From: an uncultured Sinobacteraceae bacterium
GTDB taxonomy: Bacteria; Pseudomonadota; Gammaproteobacteria; Nevskiales; Nevskiaceae
Reading direction: 5' to 3'
Length of the DNA: 64,000 bases
Assembly (NCBI GenBank): GCA_903822975.1
Contig: CAIJRD010000002.1
Coordinates: 124,001-188,000, forward strand
Below, piece by piece: positions 1 to 8,621 of the stretch (the first letter of the stretch is position 1; every line of letters begins with the position of its first letter). A program made the position numbers and the translations under genes. The notes beneath the pieces are model-generated. The model searched no databases, was not told the DNA's origin, and saw nothing but the letters and a program-made list of their open reading frames with translations.

Positions 1-1386
1 CCAACGCTGGTGTCGATGAACGCCTACCTCGGCGCTGTCCCGATCGCGCGTGCGCTGGCCGCAGGCGCGGACATCGTCATCACCGGCCGCTGTGTGGACT
101 CGGCCGTCGTGCTCGGCCCCTTGATGCATGAGTTCGGTTGGGCCGCCGACGCCTACGACCAACTCGCGGCGGGCAGTGTTGCCGGCCACATCATCGAGTG
201 CGGCGCGCAGTGCACCGGTGGCAATTTCACCGACTGGGAACTGGTTCAGCCGGGCTTCGCCGATATGGGCTTCCCGATCGTCGAAGTCGAGGCCAGCGGC
301 GCGTTCTTGGTGAGCAAACCGGAGGGCACGGGCGGGCTGGTATCGGTCAACACGGTGCTCGAACAAATGCTGTACGAGATCGGCGATCCGCGCGCGTATC
401 TGCTGCCGGACGTCGTCTGCGATTTCACCCAGGTGAAGCTCGAACAGGTCGGACCGGATCGTGTGCGCGTCACCGGCGCACGCGGCCTGCCGCCAACGGC
501 GACCTACAAGGTCAGTGCGACGTATCCCGCCGGCATGCGCTGCGCGGCAATGTTCATGATCGGCGGAATCGCCGCCGCGAAAAAAGGCCGGGCTTCGGCC
601 AGTGCGGTCATCGAGAAGGTGCGACGCCAGTTGCTGGCAGCCAAGCTCGGCGACTTCAGCGGTGTGGATATCCATTGCATCGGTGCCGAGGAGACTTATG
701 GTCCGCATGCACGCGCCGGTGCTGCGGCAACGCGTGAAGTCGTCGTGAAGATCGTCGTACAACACCCGAATCCGAAGGCCTTGAAGCTGTTTGCTCGCGA
801 GATCGCGCAGGCCGCCACCGGTATGGCGCCAGGGTTCACCGGTTACTTCGGTGGCGGGCGTCCCGAGCCGCACATGATTCCGAAGCTGTTCTCGACGCTG
901 GTGCCGAAGTCGCAGGTGCCGATCGAAGTGGTGGTCGACGAGCAGCGCCTCCCGGTTGAACTGCCCACCGACGGCGGATTCGTACCTCCACCGCCGCCGC
1001 AGGAAGACGGCGCGCACACAGCGCCGGCAGATTCGGTGTACGTGCCTTTGATCAAGCTGGCGCTGGGCCGCTCCGGCGACAAAGGGGATCACTCGAATAT
1101 CGGCATCATCGCGCGCAAGCCGGAATATCTGCCGCTGCTGGAACAGGTGCTGACGCCCGCGGTGGTGCGCAAGTATTTCGCACATGTGCTCGCCGGCGGT
1201 GCTGAAGGTCGAGTCGAGCGCTGGACGCTGCCGGGCAGTCACAGTTTGAACTTTATGCTGTATCACGCGCTCGGCAACGGCGGCGCGGCGAGCCTGCGTA
1301 CCGATCCGCAGGGCAAAGTATTCGCGCAAATGTTGCTGGAGCTTGAAGTGCCGGTGCCCCCGGTGTTGGCGCAGACGTTAAAGTAG
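1..1386 (+). CDS. atuA: AtuA family protein, acyclic terpene utilisation (5' truncated)
   Basis: The reading frame is open from the first base of the window ([11 protein letters not shown]), so only about the last 460 residues of a protein that is usually near 590 are present. It carries the glycine-rich AtuA/DUF1446 core ([36 protein letters not shown]). A C-terminal module ([15 protein letters not shown], about residues 345-450 of the visible part) matches the AtuA-like ferredoxin-fold domain often fused to it. AtuA is required for citronellol/geraniol growth in Pseudomonas, but its reaction is not well defined. The downstream geranyl-CoA carboxylase-like genes support the pathway assignment. 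The linker before the C-terminal module is proline-rich. Family assignment is secure; the role follows from context. Confidence 0.85.
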   Translation, partial: PTLVSMNAYLGAVPIARALAAGADIVITGRCVDSAVVLGPLMHEFGWAADAYDQLAAGSVAGHIIECGAQCTGGNFTDWELVQPGFADMGFPIVEVEASGAFLVSKPEGTGGLVSVNTVLEQMLYEIGDPRAYLLPDVVCDFTQVKLEQVGPDRVRVTGARGLPPTATYKVSATYPAGMRCAAMFMIGGIAAAKKGRASASAVIEKVRRQLLAAKLGDFSGVDIHCIGAEETYGPHARAGAAATREVVVKIVVQHPNPKALKLFAREIAQAATGMAPGFTGYFGGGRPEPHMIPKLFSTLVPKSQVPIEVVVDEQRLPVELPTDGGFVPPPPPQEDGAHTAPADSVYVPLIKLALGRSGDKGDHSNIGIIARKPEYLPLLEQVLTPAVVRKYFAHVLAGGAEGRVERWTLPGSHSLNFMLYHALGNGGAASLRTDPQGKVFAQMLLELEVPVPPVLAQTLK

Positions 1387-1417
1387 ACGCCCGCCAGCAA
1401 GGAAGAAACGCACGCGC

Positions 1418-2131
1418 ATGAGCGACTGCCAGGATCCGTGTCACCAGCATCCCGAGTCTTCGCTGCGGCGCCTGCTCGACAACAACCGCGAATGGGCCGA
1501 GCGACTGGCCGCCGAGCAGCCGGGGTTTTTCCCGCGGCTCGCGGCCCAGCACAACCCGGAATACTTGTGGATCGGCTGTTCCGATAGCCGGGTGCCCGCG
1601 AACGAGATCTGCGGCCTGTTGCCGGGCGAGATTTTCGTTCATCGCAATATCGCCAACATCGTTTTGCAATCCGATCTGAACTGCGTGTCGGTGATTCAGT
1701 TCGCGGTGGAAGTGCTGAAGATCAAGCACATCATCGTCACCGGTCACTACGGCTGTCTCGGCGTGCATGCGGCGCTGGAAGAAAAGCGCGTCGGGCTGGC
1801 CGATCACTGGATCGCGCATGTGCGCGCGGTGTTCTCGCGTCACGAGGACCTGTTGATGGCAGAACCGGTGCGCGCCGAGCGCGAGCGGCTGCTGTGCGAG
1901 CTCAACGTCATCGAGCAGGTCGTCAACGTCTGCCGACTGCCGGTGATGCAGGACGCCTGGAATCGCGGCCAGGAGCTCACAGTGCACGGCTGGGTTTACG
2001 GCCTGCAGGACGGCAAGCTGCGCGATCTGGGTTTGTGCGTCGGCGAACGCCGTCGCACCGATGCGCTGCGGCGCGAGGCGGTCACCGCCTGGATGGCGCA
2101 GCGCGCACAGGAAACGGGCGCGCCGTCGTAA
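1418..2131 (+). CDS. can: Beta-class carbonic anhydrase
   Basis: The 237-residue protein interconverts CO2 and bicarbonate in the cytoplasm. The zinc ligands of the beta class are visible: C54 and D56 in GCSDSRVP, and H110 and C113 in TGHYGCLGV, with R58 positioned to hold D56. Length is typical. A purine-rich ribosome site (AAGGAAG) lies about 12 bases before the ATG, and the gene starts only 31 bases after atuA, so the two are probably cotranscribed. Biotin-dependent carboxylases consume bicarbonate, so a carbonic anhydrase beside an acyl-CoA carboxylase locus plausibly feeds AtuF; this link is inference. Start and function are secure. Confidence 0.93.
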   Translation: MSDCQDPCHQHPESSLRRLLDNNREWAERLAAEQPGFFPRLAAQHNPEYLWIGCSDSRVPANEICGLLPGEIFVHRNIANIVLQSDLNCVSVIQFAVEVLKIKHIIVTGHYGCLGVHAALEEKRVGLADHWIAHVRAVFSRHEDLLMAEPVRAERERLLCELNVIEQVVNVCRLPVMQDAWNRGQELTVHGWVYGLQDGKLRDLGLCVGERRRTDALRREAVTAWMAQRAQETGAPS

Positions 2132-2260
2132 AGCCACCCCGGGCTGGCGCTGGCGCCCTTCGCAATTGGGGCCGCACGCCTTTAAAATAGGCGAGTTTAG
2201 CCATCCGATCTCGATTGCCACCTCGATCGCCAATTTCATCGATAAGGGTTTCGCCACGTA

Positions 2261-3916
2261 ATGACCGTTGAACGCGATGTAATGGAGTACGACGTCCTCG
2301 TCGTCGGTGCCGGCCCGGCCGGACTTGCCGCCGCCTGCCGCCTGAAGCAGAAAGCCAGCGAAGCGGGTAAGGAAATCAGCGTCTGTGTGGTCGAAAAAGG
2401 CTCGGAAATCGGCGCCCACATTCTGTCCGGCGCGGTCTTCGAGCCACGCGCGCTGAACGAGTTGTTCCCGAACTGGAAGGAGCTCGGCGCACCGCTGAAT
2501 ACGCCGGTCACGCGCGACGACGTCTACCTGTTCCGTAGCGAAACGGCGGCGACCAAGCTGCCGAACGCCTTCGTGCCGAAGACCATGCACAACGAAGGCA
2601 ACTACATCATCTCGCTGGGCAATCTCTGCCGATGGCTGGGCCAGCAGGCCGAGGGCCTCGGCGTCGAGATTTACCCAGGCTTCGCCGCACAGGAAATCCT
2701 GATCGACGAGCACAATGTCGTTCGCGGCGTGCAGATCGGCGACATGGGTGTGGGCCACGACGGCAAGCCGAAAGAAGGCTTCTACACGCCGGGCATCGAG
2801 CTTCGCGCGAAATACACGCTGTTCGCCGAAGGCTGCCGCGGCCATCTGGGCAAGCGCCTGTTGGCGCGCTACAACCTCGCGAAAGATGCCGATCCTCAGC
2901 ATTACGCGATCGGACTGAAGGAAATCTGGGACATCGATCCGGCCAAGCATCAGCCGGGCCTGGTGGTGCATGGCGCCGGCTGGCCGCTCGACGATGCCAA
3001 TCCGGGCGGATCGTTTCTGTATCACGCCGAGAACAATCAGGTGTTCGTCGGCCTGATCGTCGACCTGTCGTACACCAATCCTTACCTGTCGCCGTTCGAC
3101 GAGTTCCAGCGCTTCAAGACGCACTCGATCTGCAAGCAATATCTGGAAGGCGGCAAGCGCGTGTCCTATGGCGCGCGCGCGATCTGCAAGGGCGGTTACA
3201 ACTCGCTGCCGAAAATGGTGTTCCCGGGCGGCGCCTTGATCGGCTGCGATCTCGGCACGATGAATTTCTCCAAGATCAAGGGCAATCACACCGCGATGAA
3301 GAGCGGAATGCTTGCCGCGGAAGCCGCTGCCGAAGCGCTGTTCAACGGTTCTGAAGGCGGCGACGAACTGAACGCTTATGTCGAGACGTTCAAAGCCAGC
3401 TGGCTCTACGACGAGTTGTATCGCAGCCGCAACTTCGGGCCCGCGATTCACAAATACGGTACGTTTTTCGGCGGCGCCTTCAACTACCTCGATCAGAACT
3501 GGTTCGGCGGCAAGATTCCGCTGACCTTGCACGACCGCATTCCGGATCACACCACGCTCAAACTCGCGGCCGACGCGAAGAAGATCGAGTACCCGAAGGC
3601 GGACAGCAAATTCAGCTTCGACAAACTGTCGTCGGTATTCATCTCCAGCACCAATCATGAAGAAGATCAGCCGGTCCATTTGAAGCTGACCGATCCGTCG
3701 ATCCCGATCGCGAAGAACCTGCCGATGTACTCCGAGCCGGCGCAGCGTTATTGCCCGGCCGGCGTCTACGAAGTCATCGGCGACGCAGAGAAGAAGTTCC
3801 AGATCAATGCGCAGAACTGCGTGCACTGCAAGACCTGCGACATCAAGGATCCGGCGCAGAACATCACCTGGATTGCGCCCGAAGGCTCCGGTGGTCCGAA
3901 TTATTCGAACATGTGA
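2261..3916 (+). CDS. etfD: Electron transfer flavoprotein-ubiquinone oxidoreductase
   Basis: This 551-residue inner-membrane-associated flavoprotein takes electrons from reduced ETF and passes them to ubiquinone. The N-terminal FAD-binding motif VVGAGPAGLAAA has glycines at 16, 18 and 21. Near the C-terminus, cysteines 498, 520, 523 and 526 (the last three in CVHCKTC) are the expected 4Fe-4S ligands. Length matches the family. A second in-frame ATG lies seven codons downstream (MEYDVLVVG), so the start could be slightly later. An AT-rich TTTAAAATAG at 2181-2190 could be a -10 region, but no clear -35 accompanies it. etfB and etfA follow directly, giving a complete route from acyl-CoA dehydrogenases such as AtuD to the quinone pool. 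Confidence 0.95.
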   Translation: MTVERDVMEYDVLVVGAGPAGLAAACRLKQKASEAGKEISVCVVEKGSEIGAHILSGAVFEPRALNELFPNWKELGAPLNTPVTRDDVYLFRSETAATKLPNAFVPKTMHNEGNYIISLGNLCRWLGQQAEGLGVEIYPGFAAQEILIDEHNVVRGVQIGDMGVGHDGKPKEGFYTPGIELRAKYTLFAEGCRGHLGKRLLARYNLAKDADPQHYAIGLKEIWDIDPAKHQPGLVVHGAGWPLDDANPGGSFLYHAENNQVFVGLIVDLSYTNPYLSPFDEFQRFKTHSICKQYLEGGKRVSYGARAICKGGYNSLPKMVFPGGALIGCDLGTMNFSKIKGNHTAMKSGMLAAEAAAEALFNGSEGGDELNAYVETFKASWLYDELYRSRNFGPAIHKYGTFFGGAFNYLDQNWFGGKIPLTLHDRIPDHTTLKLAADAKKIEYPKADSKFSFDKLSSVFISSTNHEEDQPVHLKLTDPSIPIAKNLPMYSEPAQRYCPAGVYEVIGDAEKKFQINAQNCVHCKTCDIKDPAQNITWIAPEGSGGPNYSNM

Positions 3917-3981
3917 GACGACCCCGCTTGCGTGGTAGTCGCACTGTATTTTCGCCCCTTTAACTGCAACGAGACGATTGA

Positions 3982-4728
3982 ATGAAAGCTTTGGTGAGTG
4001 TCAAGCGCGTAGTCGATTACAACGTGCGCATCCAGGTGAAGCCGGATGGTTCCGGTGTCGTCACCGACGGCGTCAAGTTCAGCATGAACCCGTTCGATGA
4101 AATCGCAATGGAAGAAGCGGTTCGTCTGAAAGAGAAGGGCAAGATCACCGAAATCATCGCGGTGACGATCGGTGGTGCGAAGTGCGAGGAAACGCTGCGC
4201 ACGGCACTGGCTTTCGGTGCGGATCGCGCCGTGCACGTCAAGGAAGAAGGCGACATCCAGCCGCTGACCGCCGCCAAGGCGCTCGCAGCCGTGTTCAAGA
4301 AAGAAGGCGCCAATCTGTTCCTGCTCGGCAAGCAGGCGATCGATGACGACGCCAACCAGACCGGACAGATGGTCGCCGCGCTGCTCGATCTGCCGCAGGC
4401 AACCTTTGCTTCGAAAGTCGAACTCGAAGCCGCCAAGGTTACGGTCACGCGCGAAGTCGATGCGGGTCTGGAGACGCTGGAACTCGATCTGCCCGCGATC
4501 GTCACGACCGATCTGCGTCTGAACGAGCCGCGCTATCTCAAGCTGCCGGACATCATGAAGGCGAAGAAGAAGCCGCTCGAAGCAATCTCGTTCGAGTCGC
4601 TGGGCGTCACCGCGGCCGCCGGTCTGAAGACCGCCAAGGTTTCCGCACCGCCGAAGCGCAGCAAGGGCGTGATGGTCAAGACCGTCGACGAACTGGTTTC
4701 CGCGTTGAAGGCCAAGGGCCTGGTCTAA
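3982..4728 (+). CDS. etfB: Electron transfer flavoprotein subunit beta
   Basis: This 248-residue small subunit of the soluble ETF heterodimer binds AMP and docks with acyl-CoA dehydrogenases. It begins [17 protein letters not shown] and contains the ETF-beta signature region around [24 protein letters not shown] (split here as [11 protein letters not shown] and [13 protein letters not shown]). The [14 protein letters not shown] segment belongs to the nucleotide-binding core. Length is normal. It sits 65 bases after etfD and 88 bases before etfA, the common etfB-etfA order. The ribosome site is weak (ACGAGA). Confidence 0.96.
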   Translation: MKALVSVKRVVDYNVRIQVKPDGSGVVTDGVKFSMNPFDEIAMEEAVRLKEKGKITEIIAVTIGGAKCEETLRTALAFGADRAVHVKEEGDIQPLTAAKALAAVFKKEGANLFLLGKQAIDDDANQTGQMVAALLDLPQATFASKVELEAAKVTVTREVDAGLETLELDLPAIVTTDLRLNEPRYLKLPDIMKAKKKPLEAISFESLGVTAAAGLKTAKVSAPPKRSKGVMVKTVDELVSALKAKGLV

Positions 4729-4816
4729 GGCGCGTTCCGAGACTTCGAAACTTTTCTAATTTGTCCGGTCAGGGACGACCGGTTCTTGGACACGATGTCC
4801 ACCAAGGAATAAGTCA

Positions 4817-5752
4817 ATGAGCAAGATTCTGGTTATTGGTGAAATCTCTGACGGCAAGCTGAATGCCGGCACGGCGAAGGTCATGGCCGCCGCAACGGCG
4901 ATCGGTGGCGAAGTCACGATCGCGCTGCTGGGCGCGGATGTCGCTGCCGCGGCGGAAGGTGCATCCAAGCTCGCCGGCGTCAGCAAGGTGCTGAAGGTCG
5001 AACGCGCCGAGAACGCGCACATTCTCGCGGCGACTTTCGCGCCGCAGATTGTCGAGCTGAGCAAGGGCTACAGCCATGTGCTGTTTCCCGGAACCGCCTT
5101 CGGCAAGGACATCGCGCCACGCGTCGCCGCCAAGCTCGACGTGCAGCAGGTCAGCGACATCATGGCGGTGCACGGCGCCAGCAGCTTCGATCGTCCGACC
5201 TATGCGGGTAATGCAATCCTGACGGTCGATGCCCCGGCCGAGTCGACGATTGTCGCGACGGTGCGTCTGGCCTCGTTCACCGCAGTCGCCGAAGGCGGCA
5301 GTGCGGCGATCGAAGCGGCGAGCACCTCGGCGGTGCTGCCGACGCATACGCGTTTCGTCAAGCTCGAAGCGCAGAAGAGCGAGCGTCCCGATCTGCAGGC
5401 CGCCAACAAGGTCGTCTCGGGCGGACGTGCGCTTGGCAGCGCCGATGCGTTCAAGATCATCTACTCGTTCGCCGACAAGCTCGGCGCCGCGGTGGGTGCC
5501 TCGCGTGCAGCGGTCGATTCCGGCTACGTGCCGAACGATCTGCAGGTCGGTCAGACCGGCAAGATCATCGCACCGGAACTGTATTTCGCGATCGGTATTT
5601 CCGGCGCGATCCAGCATCTGGCTGGTATCAAGGATGCCCGCACCATCGTTGCGATCAACAAGGATCCGGAAGCGCCGATCTTCGAGATTGCCGATTACGG
5701 ACTGGTCGGTGATCTGTTTTCGGTGGTGCCGGAAATGGAGAGCAAGGTCTAA
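4817..5752 (+). CDS. etfA: Electron transfer flavoprotein subunit alpha
   Basis: The 311-residue large ETF subunit binds FAD and shuttles electrons from acyl-CoA dehydrogenases to ETF-QO. The C-terminal FAD domain is clear: [10 protein letters not shown], then [41 protein letters not shown], and [25 protein letters not shown] good ribosome site (AAGGAA) lies nine bases before the ATG. The 88-base spacer from etfB contains a CCGGTC/GACCGG inverted repeat near 4766-4784 of unknown importance. A strong terminator-like hairpin follows 28 bases after the stop. Confidence 0.96.
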   Translation: MSKILVIGEISDGKLNAGTAKVMAAATAIGGEVTIALLGADVAAAAEGASKLAGVSKVLKVERAENAHILAATFAPQIVELSKGYSHVLFPGTAFGKDIAPRVAAKLDVQQVSDIMAVHGASSFDRPTYAGNAILTVDAPAESTIVATVRLASFTAVAEGGSAAIEAASTSAVLPTHTRFVKLEAQKSERPDLQAANKVVSGGRALGSADAFKIIYSFADKLGAAVGASRAAVDSGYVPNDLQVGQTGKIIAPELYFAIGISGAIQHLAGIKDARTIVAINKDPEAPIFEIADYGLVGDLFSVVPEMESKV

Positions 5753-5780
5753 GCTCGCCGTTCAAAACATCGTGTCAACA

Positions 5781-5809
5781 GAAGGCCGGGAAACCGGCCT
5801 TCTTCTTTT
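5781..5809 (+). terminator. Intrinsic terminator after etfA
   Basis: A perfect 9-bp stem (GAAGGCCGG / CCGGCCTTC) closes a GAAA tetraloop at 5790-5793. It is followed by the pyrimidine-rich TTCTTTTG. It should end the atuA-can-etfDBA transcript. It stands only 14 bases before the next ATG, which leaves no room for a separate promoter after it. Confidence 0.8.
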
Positions 5810-5823
5810 GGGGGACAAACAAG

Positions 5824-6687
5824 ATGGCTTACCAATCGGTATTTGCGGCGGACCTGTTCGCCGGACAGAACATCGTCATCACCGGCGGCGGTTCCGGCAT
5901 CGGTCGCTGTACGGCGCACGAACTGGCCAGCCTCGGTGCCAAGGTCATCATCACCGGGCGCAAGCAGGAGAAGCTCGACAAGACCGTCGCCGAGATCGTC
6001 GAGGATGGCGGCGTTGCGGCGAGTTACGCCTACGACATTCGCGATGAAGACGCGGTGAAGGCCACCGTCAAGCAGATGCTCGCCGAGCACGGCGCGATCC
6101 ATGGCCTGGTCAACAACGCTGGCGGCCAGTATCCGATGCCGCTGGCGATGATCGGCAAGAAGGGCTGGGACGCCGTGGTCGCCAACAATCTCACCGGCGG
6201 CTTTCTGATGGCGCGCGAAGTCTACCTGCAGCACATGAAGAAGCATGGCGGCAGCATCGTCAACATGCTCGCGGATATGTGGGGCGGCATGCCGGGCATG
6301 GGTCATTCGGGGGCGGCACGCGCCGGCATGCTGAACCTGACCGAGACCGCCGCAGTGGAGTGGGGCGTGTCGGGGGTTCGCGTCAATGCGGTCGCGCCGG
6401 GCTATGTGGCCTCGTCCGGTATGGATCACTACGATCCTGCGTTCGCCAAAGAAGTGATTCCGAAACTGTCGGGGATCGCGCCGCTCAAACGGATGGCGGA
6501 GGAAGCGGAAGTGTCGTCAGCGATCGTGTTCCTGCTGTCGCCGGGCGCGGCGTTCATCACTGGAACGTGTATCAAGATCGACGGCGGCTCCAGCCTCAAT
6601 CCGAAGGCCTTTCCGTTGATGGATCACAAGAACTCAAAGCCATTCACCGGCTTTCATCGCGCGTTTCGACCCAAAGCGGTGGCCTGA
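5824..6687 (+). CDS. PECR-like short-chain dehydrogenase/reductase (AtuB/AtuG-type)
   Basis: This 287-residue NAD(P)-binding protein has the SDR nucleotide motif TGGGSGIG (20-27) and VNNAG (near 96-100). The usual catalytic YxxxK is replaced by H161-SGAA-R166 in the sequence HSGAARAG, followed by an AVEWG...VRVNAVAPG block. As I recall the family, that combination is characteristic of peroxisomal trans-2-enoyl-CoA reductase (PECR) and 2,4-dienoyl-CoA reductase relatives, not of classical alcohol dehydrogenases. An enoyl-CoA reductase acting on a terpenoyl-CoA intermediate is therefore the best guess. Pseudomonas atu clusters also contain SDR genes (atuB, atuG). The ribosome site is GGGGGAC, just after the etfA terminator. 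Confidence 0.8.
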   Translation: MAYQSVFAADLFAGQNIVITGGGSGIGRCTAHELASLGAKVIITGRKQEKLDKTVAEIVEDGGVAASYAYDIRDEDAVKATVKQMLAEHGAIHGLVNNAGGQYPMPLAMIGKKGWDAVVANNLTGGFLMAREVYLQHMKKHGGSIVNMLADMWGGMPGMGHSGAARAGMLNLTETAAVEWGVSGVRVNAVAPGYVASSGMDHYDPAFAKEVIPKLSGIAPLKRMAEEAEVSSAIVFLLSPGAAFITGTCIKIDGGSSLNPKAFPLMDHKNSKPFTGFHRAFRPKAVA

Positions 6688-6812
6688 ACGCGAACCGGCG
6701 GCGCGGCGTTCTGGCTGGCGTCGCCTCGCCGGCTGCTACCTTTGAAGCTGGCTACAGGCCGTCGCGTCGCGTGGCAGAATCGAAGTCGCTCAAAAAGGCT
6801 TTCTGAAAGCCG

Positions 6813-6856
6813 ATCAGTAATTGACATTGTTGGTGAAAACACCTTCATTTACTGAT
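6813..6856 (+). promoter_or_regulatory. Candidate operator/promoter upstream of atuC (nested inverted repeats)
   Basis: An outer inverted repeat, ATCAGTAA at 6813-6820 and TTACTGAT at 6849-6856, encloses an inner one, GGTG-AAAA-CACC at 6832-6843. A consensus-like -35 hexamer TTGACA lies at 6821-6826 inside the outer repeat; the -10 at normal spacing (TTCATT) is poor. The block ends 40 bases before the atuC ATG in a 209-base gap that has no gene. In Pseudomonas the atu genes are repressed by the TetR-family protein AtuR, so an operator here would make sense. No regulator gene lies in this window. Confidence 0.45.
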
Positions 6857-6896
6857 AAAAATACACAAGAAAATAGAACCTGCGAGGAAAGCGGAA

Positions 6897-8522
6897 ATGT
6901 CAGTTATCGAATCCAAGGTCGATGTCAATAGCGCTGCGTTCAAGCAGAACCGCGAGGACATGCTGGCCAAGATCGGTGAGTTTCGCGCGATCGAAGAAAA
7001 GGGCCGCCATGAAGAAGAGAGCAAGCGCGCCAGATTCCACAAGCGTGGCCAGATGCTGCCGCGCGAACGTCTGCATCTGGTGTTGGATCGCGGCAGTCCC
7101 TGGCTCGAACTGTCGACGCTGTGTGGTTACAAGCTGCACGACGACAAGGATGGCTCGCTCGCCGGCGGCAACATGATTGCGGGTATCGGTTACGTCTCCG
7201 GCACGCGTTGCATGGTGGTTGCGAGCAATTCCGCGATCAAGGGCGGCACGATGACGCCGTTCGGCGTGCAGAAAACCTTGCGTCTGCAGGAAATCGCCTA
7301 CGACCAGAAATTGCCATCGGTATCGATGATCGAATCGGGCGGTGCCAATCTGCTGTACCAGGCCGAGTTGTTCATCGCCGGTGGGCGCACGTTTGCGAAC
7401 CAGGCGCGGCAGTCGGCGGCCGGCGTTCCGCAGGTGACGATCGTGCACGGCTCGAGTACTGCTGGCGGCGCCTACATGCCGGGTCTGTCCGATTACGTGG
7501 TGATGATCCGCAAGAATGCGAAAGTCTTTCTCGCCGGCCCGCCGCTGTTGAAAGCCGCAACCGGCGAGATTGCGATCGACGAAGATCTCGGCGGCGCCGA
7601 GATGCATACGCAGATCGCCGGTACCGGCGAGTATCTCGCGGAGAACGACGCCGACGGTATCCGCATCGCACGCGATATCGTCAGCAGCCTGGACTGGAAT
7701 CGCAATCGCCCGCGCCTGCAGCTGCGCGAAGTGCGCGCGCCGCTGTACGACATCGAAGAGCTCTGTGGCGTGGTGCCGGTGGACTACCGCAAGCCCTTCG
7801 ATTGCCGCGAGGTGATCGCACGCCTGGTCGACGGCTCGGAATTCCTCGAATTCAAATCCGAGTACGACCAGCAGACGATTTGCGGCCGCGCGGTGATTCA
7901 CGGCATGCAGGTCGGCATCATCAGCAACAACGGACCCATCACCGTGCGCGGTGCGACCAAGGCCGGACAGTTCATCCAGCTGTGCTGCCAGGCCGACATT
8001 CCGATCATCTACTTGATGAACACCACCGGCTACATGGTCGGTAGCGAGTCCGAGCAGGGCGGCATCGTCAAGCATGGCTCGAAGATGATTCAGGCGGTCG
8101 CGAATGCGAAGGTGCCGCAGATCACGATCGTCATGGGCGGCAGCTTCGGTGCCGGCAACTACGGTATGTGTGGCCGTGGCTTCGGACCGCAATTCATTTT
8201 TGCATGGCCGAATTCGCGCACCGCGGTGATGGGCGGCGAGCAGGCCGCGAAGGTCATGACGATCGTCACGCGCGACAAATGGGTCAAGGAAGGCAAGCCG
8301 ATCGGCGACGCTGAAGAGAAGCAGCTGTCGGCGATCGAGAGCAACATCGTCAAGCAGTTCGATCAGCAATCGACCGCGTTCGCCGCTAGCGCCCGCCTGT
8401 TCGACGACGGTCTGATCGATCCGCGCGATACGCGTCGCGTGCTCGGTTACACCTTGTCGATCTGCCTCGAAGGGCGCGCACGCGAGGTCGTGAGCAATTC
8501 CTTCGGCGTCGCGCGCTTCTGA
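6897..8522 (+). CDS. atuC: Acyl-CoA carboxylase carboxyltransferase (beta) subunit, probable geranyl-CoA carboxylase
   Basis: The 541-residue protein transfers carboxyl from carboxybiotin to an acyl-CoA and has the two crotonase-like carboxyltransferase domains (about 30-290 and 300-520). The substrate region reads ESGGANLLYQAELF then GGRTFANQARQSAAG and HGSSTAGGAYMPGLSDY. By my recall, methylcrotonyl-CoA carboxylase beta has HFGR and SCTAGGAYVPAMSDE at these places, while the AtuC line has the form seen here. That and the neighbours favour geranyl-CoA over methylcrotonyl-CoA. The later motifs NTTGYMVGSESEQGG and MGGSFGAGNYGMCGR are intact. A GAGGAAAGCGGA ribosome site precedes the ATG, and a candidate operator lies upstream. 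The partner biotin subunit is at 11288. Confidence 0.87.
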   Translation: MSVIESKVDVNSAAFKQNREDMLAKIGEFRAIEEKGRHEEESKRARFHKRGQMLPRERLHLVLDRGSPWLELSTLCGYKLHDDKDGSLAGGNMIAGIGYVSGTRCMVVASNSAIKGGTMTPFGVQKTLRLQEIAYDQKLPSVSMIESGGANLLYQAELFIAGGRTFANQARQSAAGVPQVTIVHGSSTAGGAYMPGLSDYVVMIRKNAKVFLAGPPLLKAATGEIAIDEDLGGAEMHTQIAGTGEYLAENDADGIRIARDIVSSLDWNRNRPRLQLREVRAPLYDIEELCGVVPVDYRKPFDCREVIARLVDGSEFLEFKSEYDQQTICGRAVIHGMQVGIISNNGPITVRGATKAGQFIQLCCQADIPIIYLMNTTGYMVGSESEQGGIVKHGSKMIQAVANAKVPQITIVMGGSFGAGNYGMCGRGFGPQFIFAWPNSRTAVMGGEQAAKVMTIVTRDKWVKEGKPIGDAEEKQLSAIESNIVKQFDQQSTAFAASARLFDDGLIDPRDTRRVLGYTLSICLEGRAREVVSNSFGVARF

Positions 8523-8621
8523 GGAGACGCGCGTGCTGCCGCGCCTGATCGCGCGGCGCTGTGTGTTCACAAATTTTCGCGGAGCCAACAGGCACCGCGC
8601 ATCAGTCCGGAGGGATCCAGC

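Noticed and set aside
1253..3826. 857-codon open frame on the minus strand opposite can and etfD
   Set aside because: It is antisense to two clearly recognised genes; long reverse frames are common in GC-rich DNA, and the translation is arginine/histidine-rich with no family features. Similar frames at 29148-32210, 38527-40986, 59167-61257 and 61305-63344 were dropped for the same reason.
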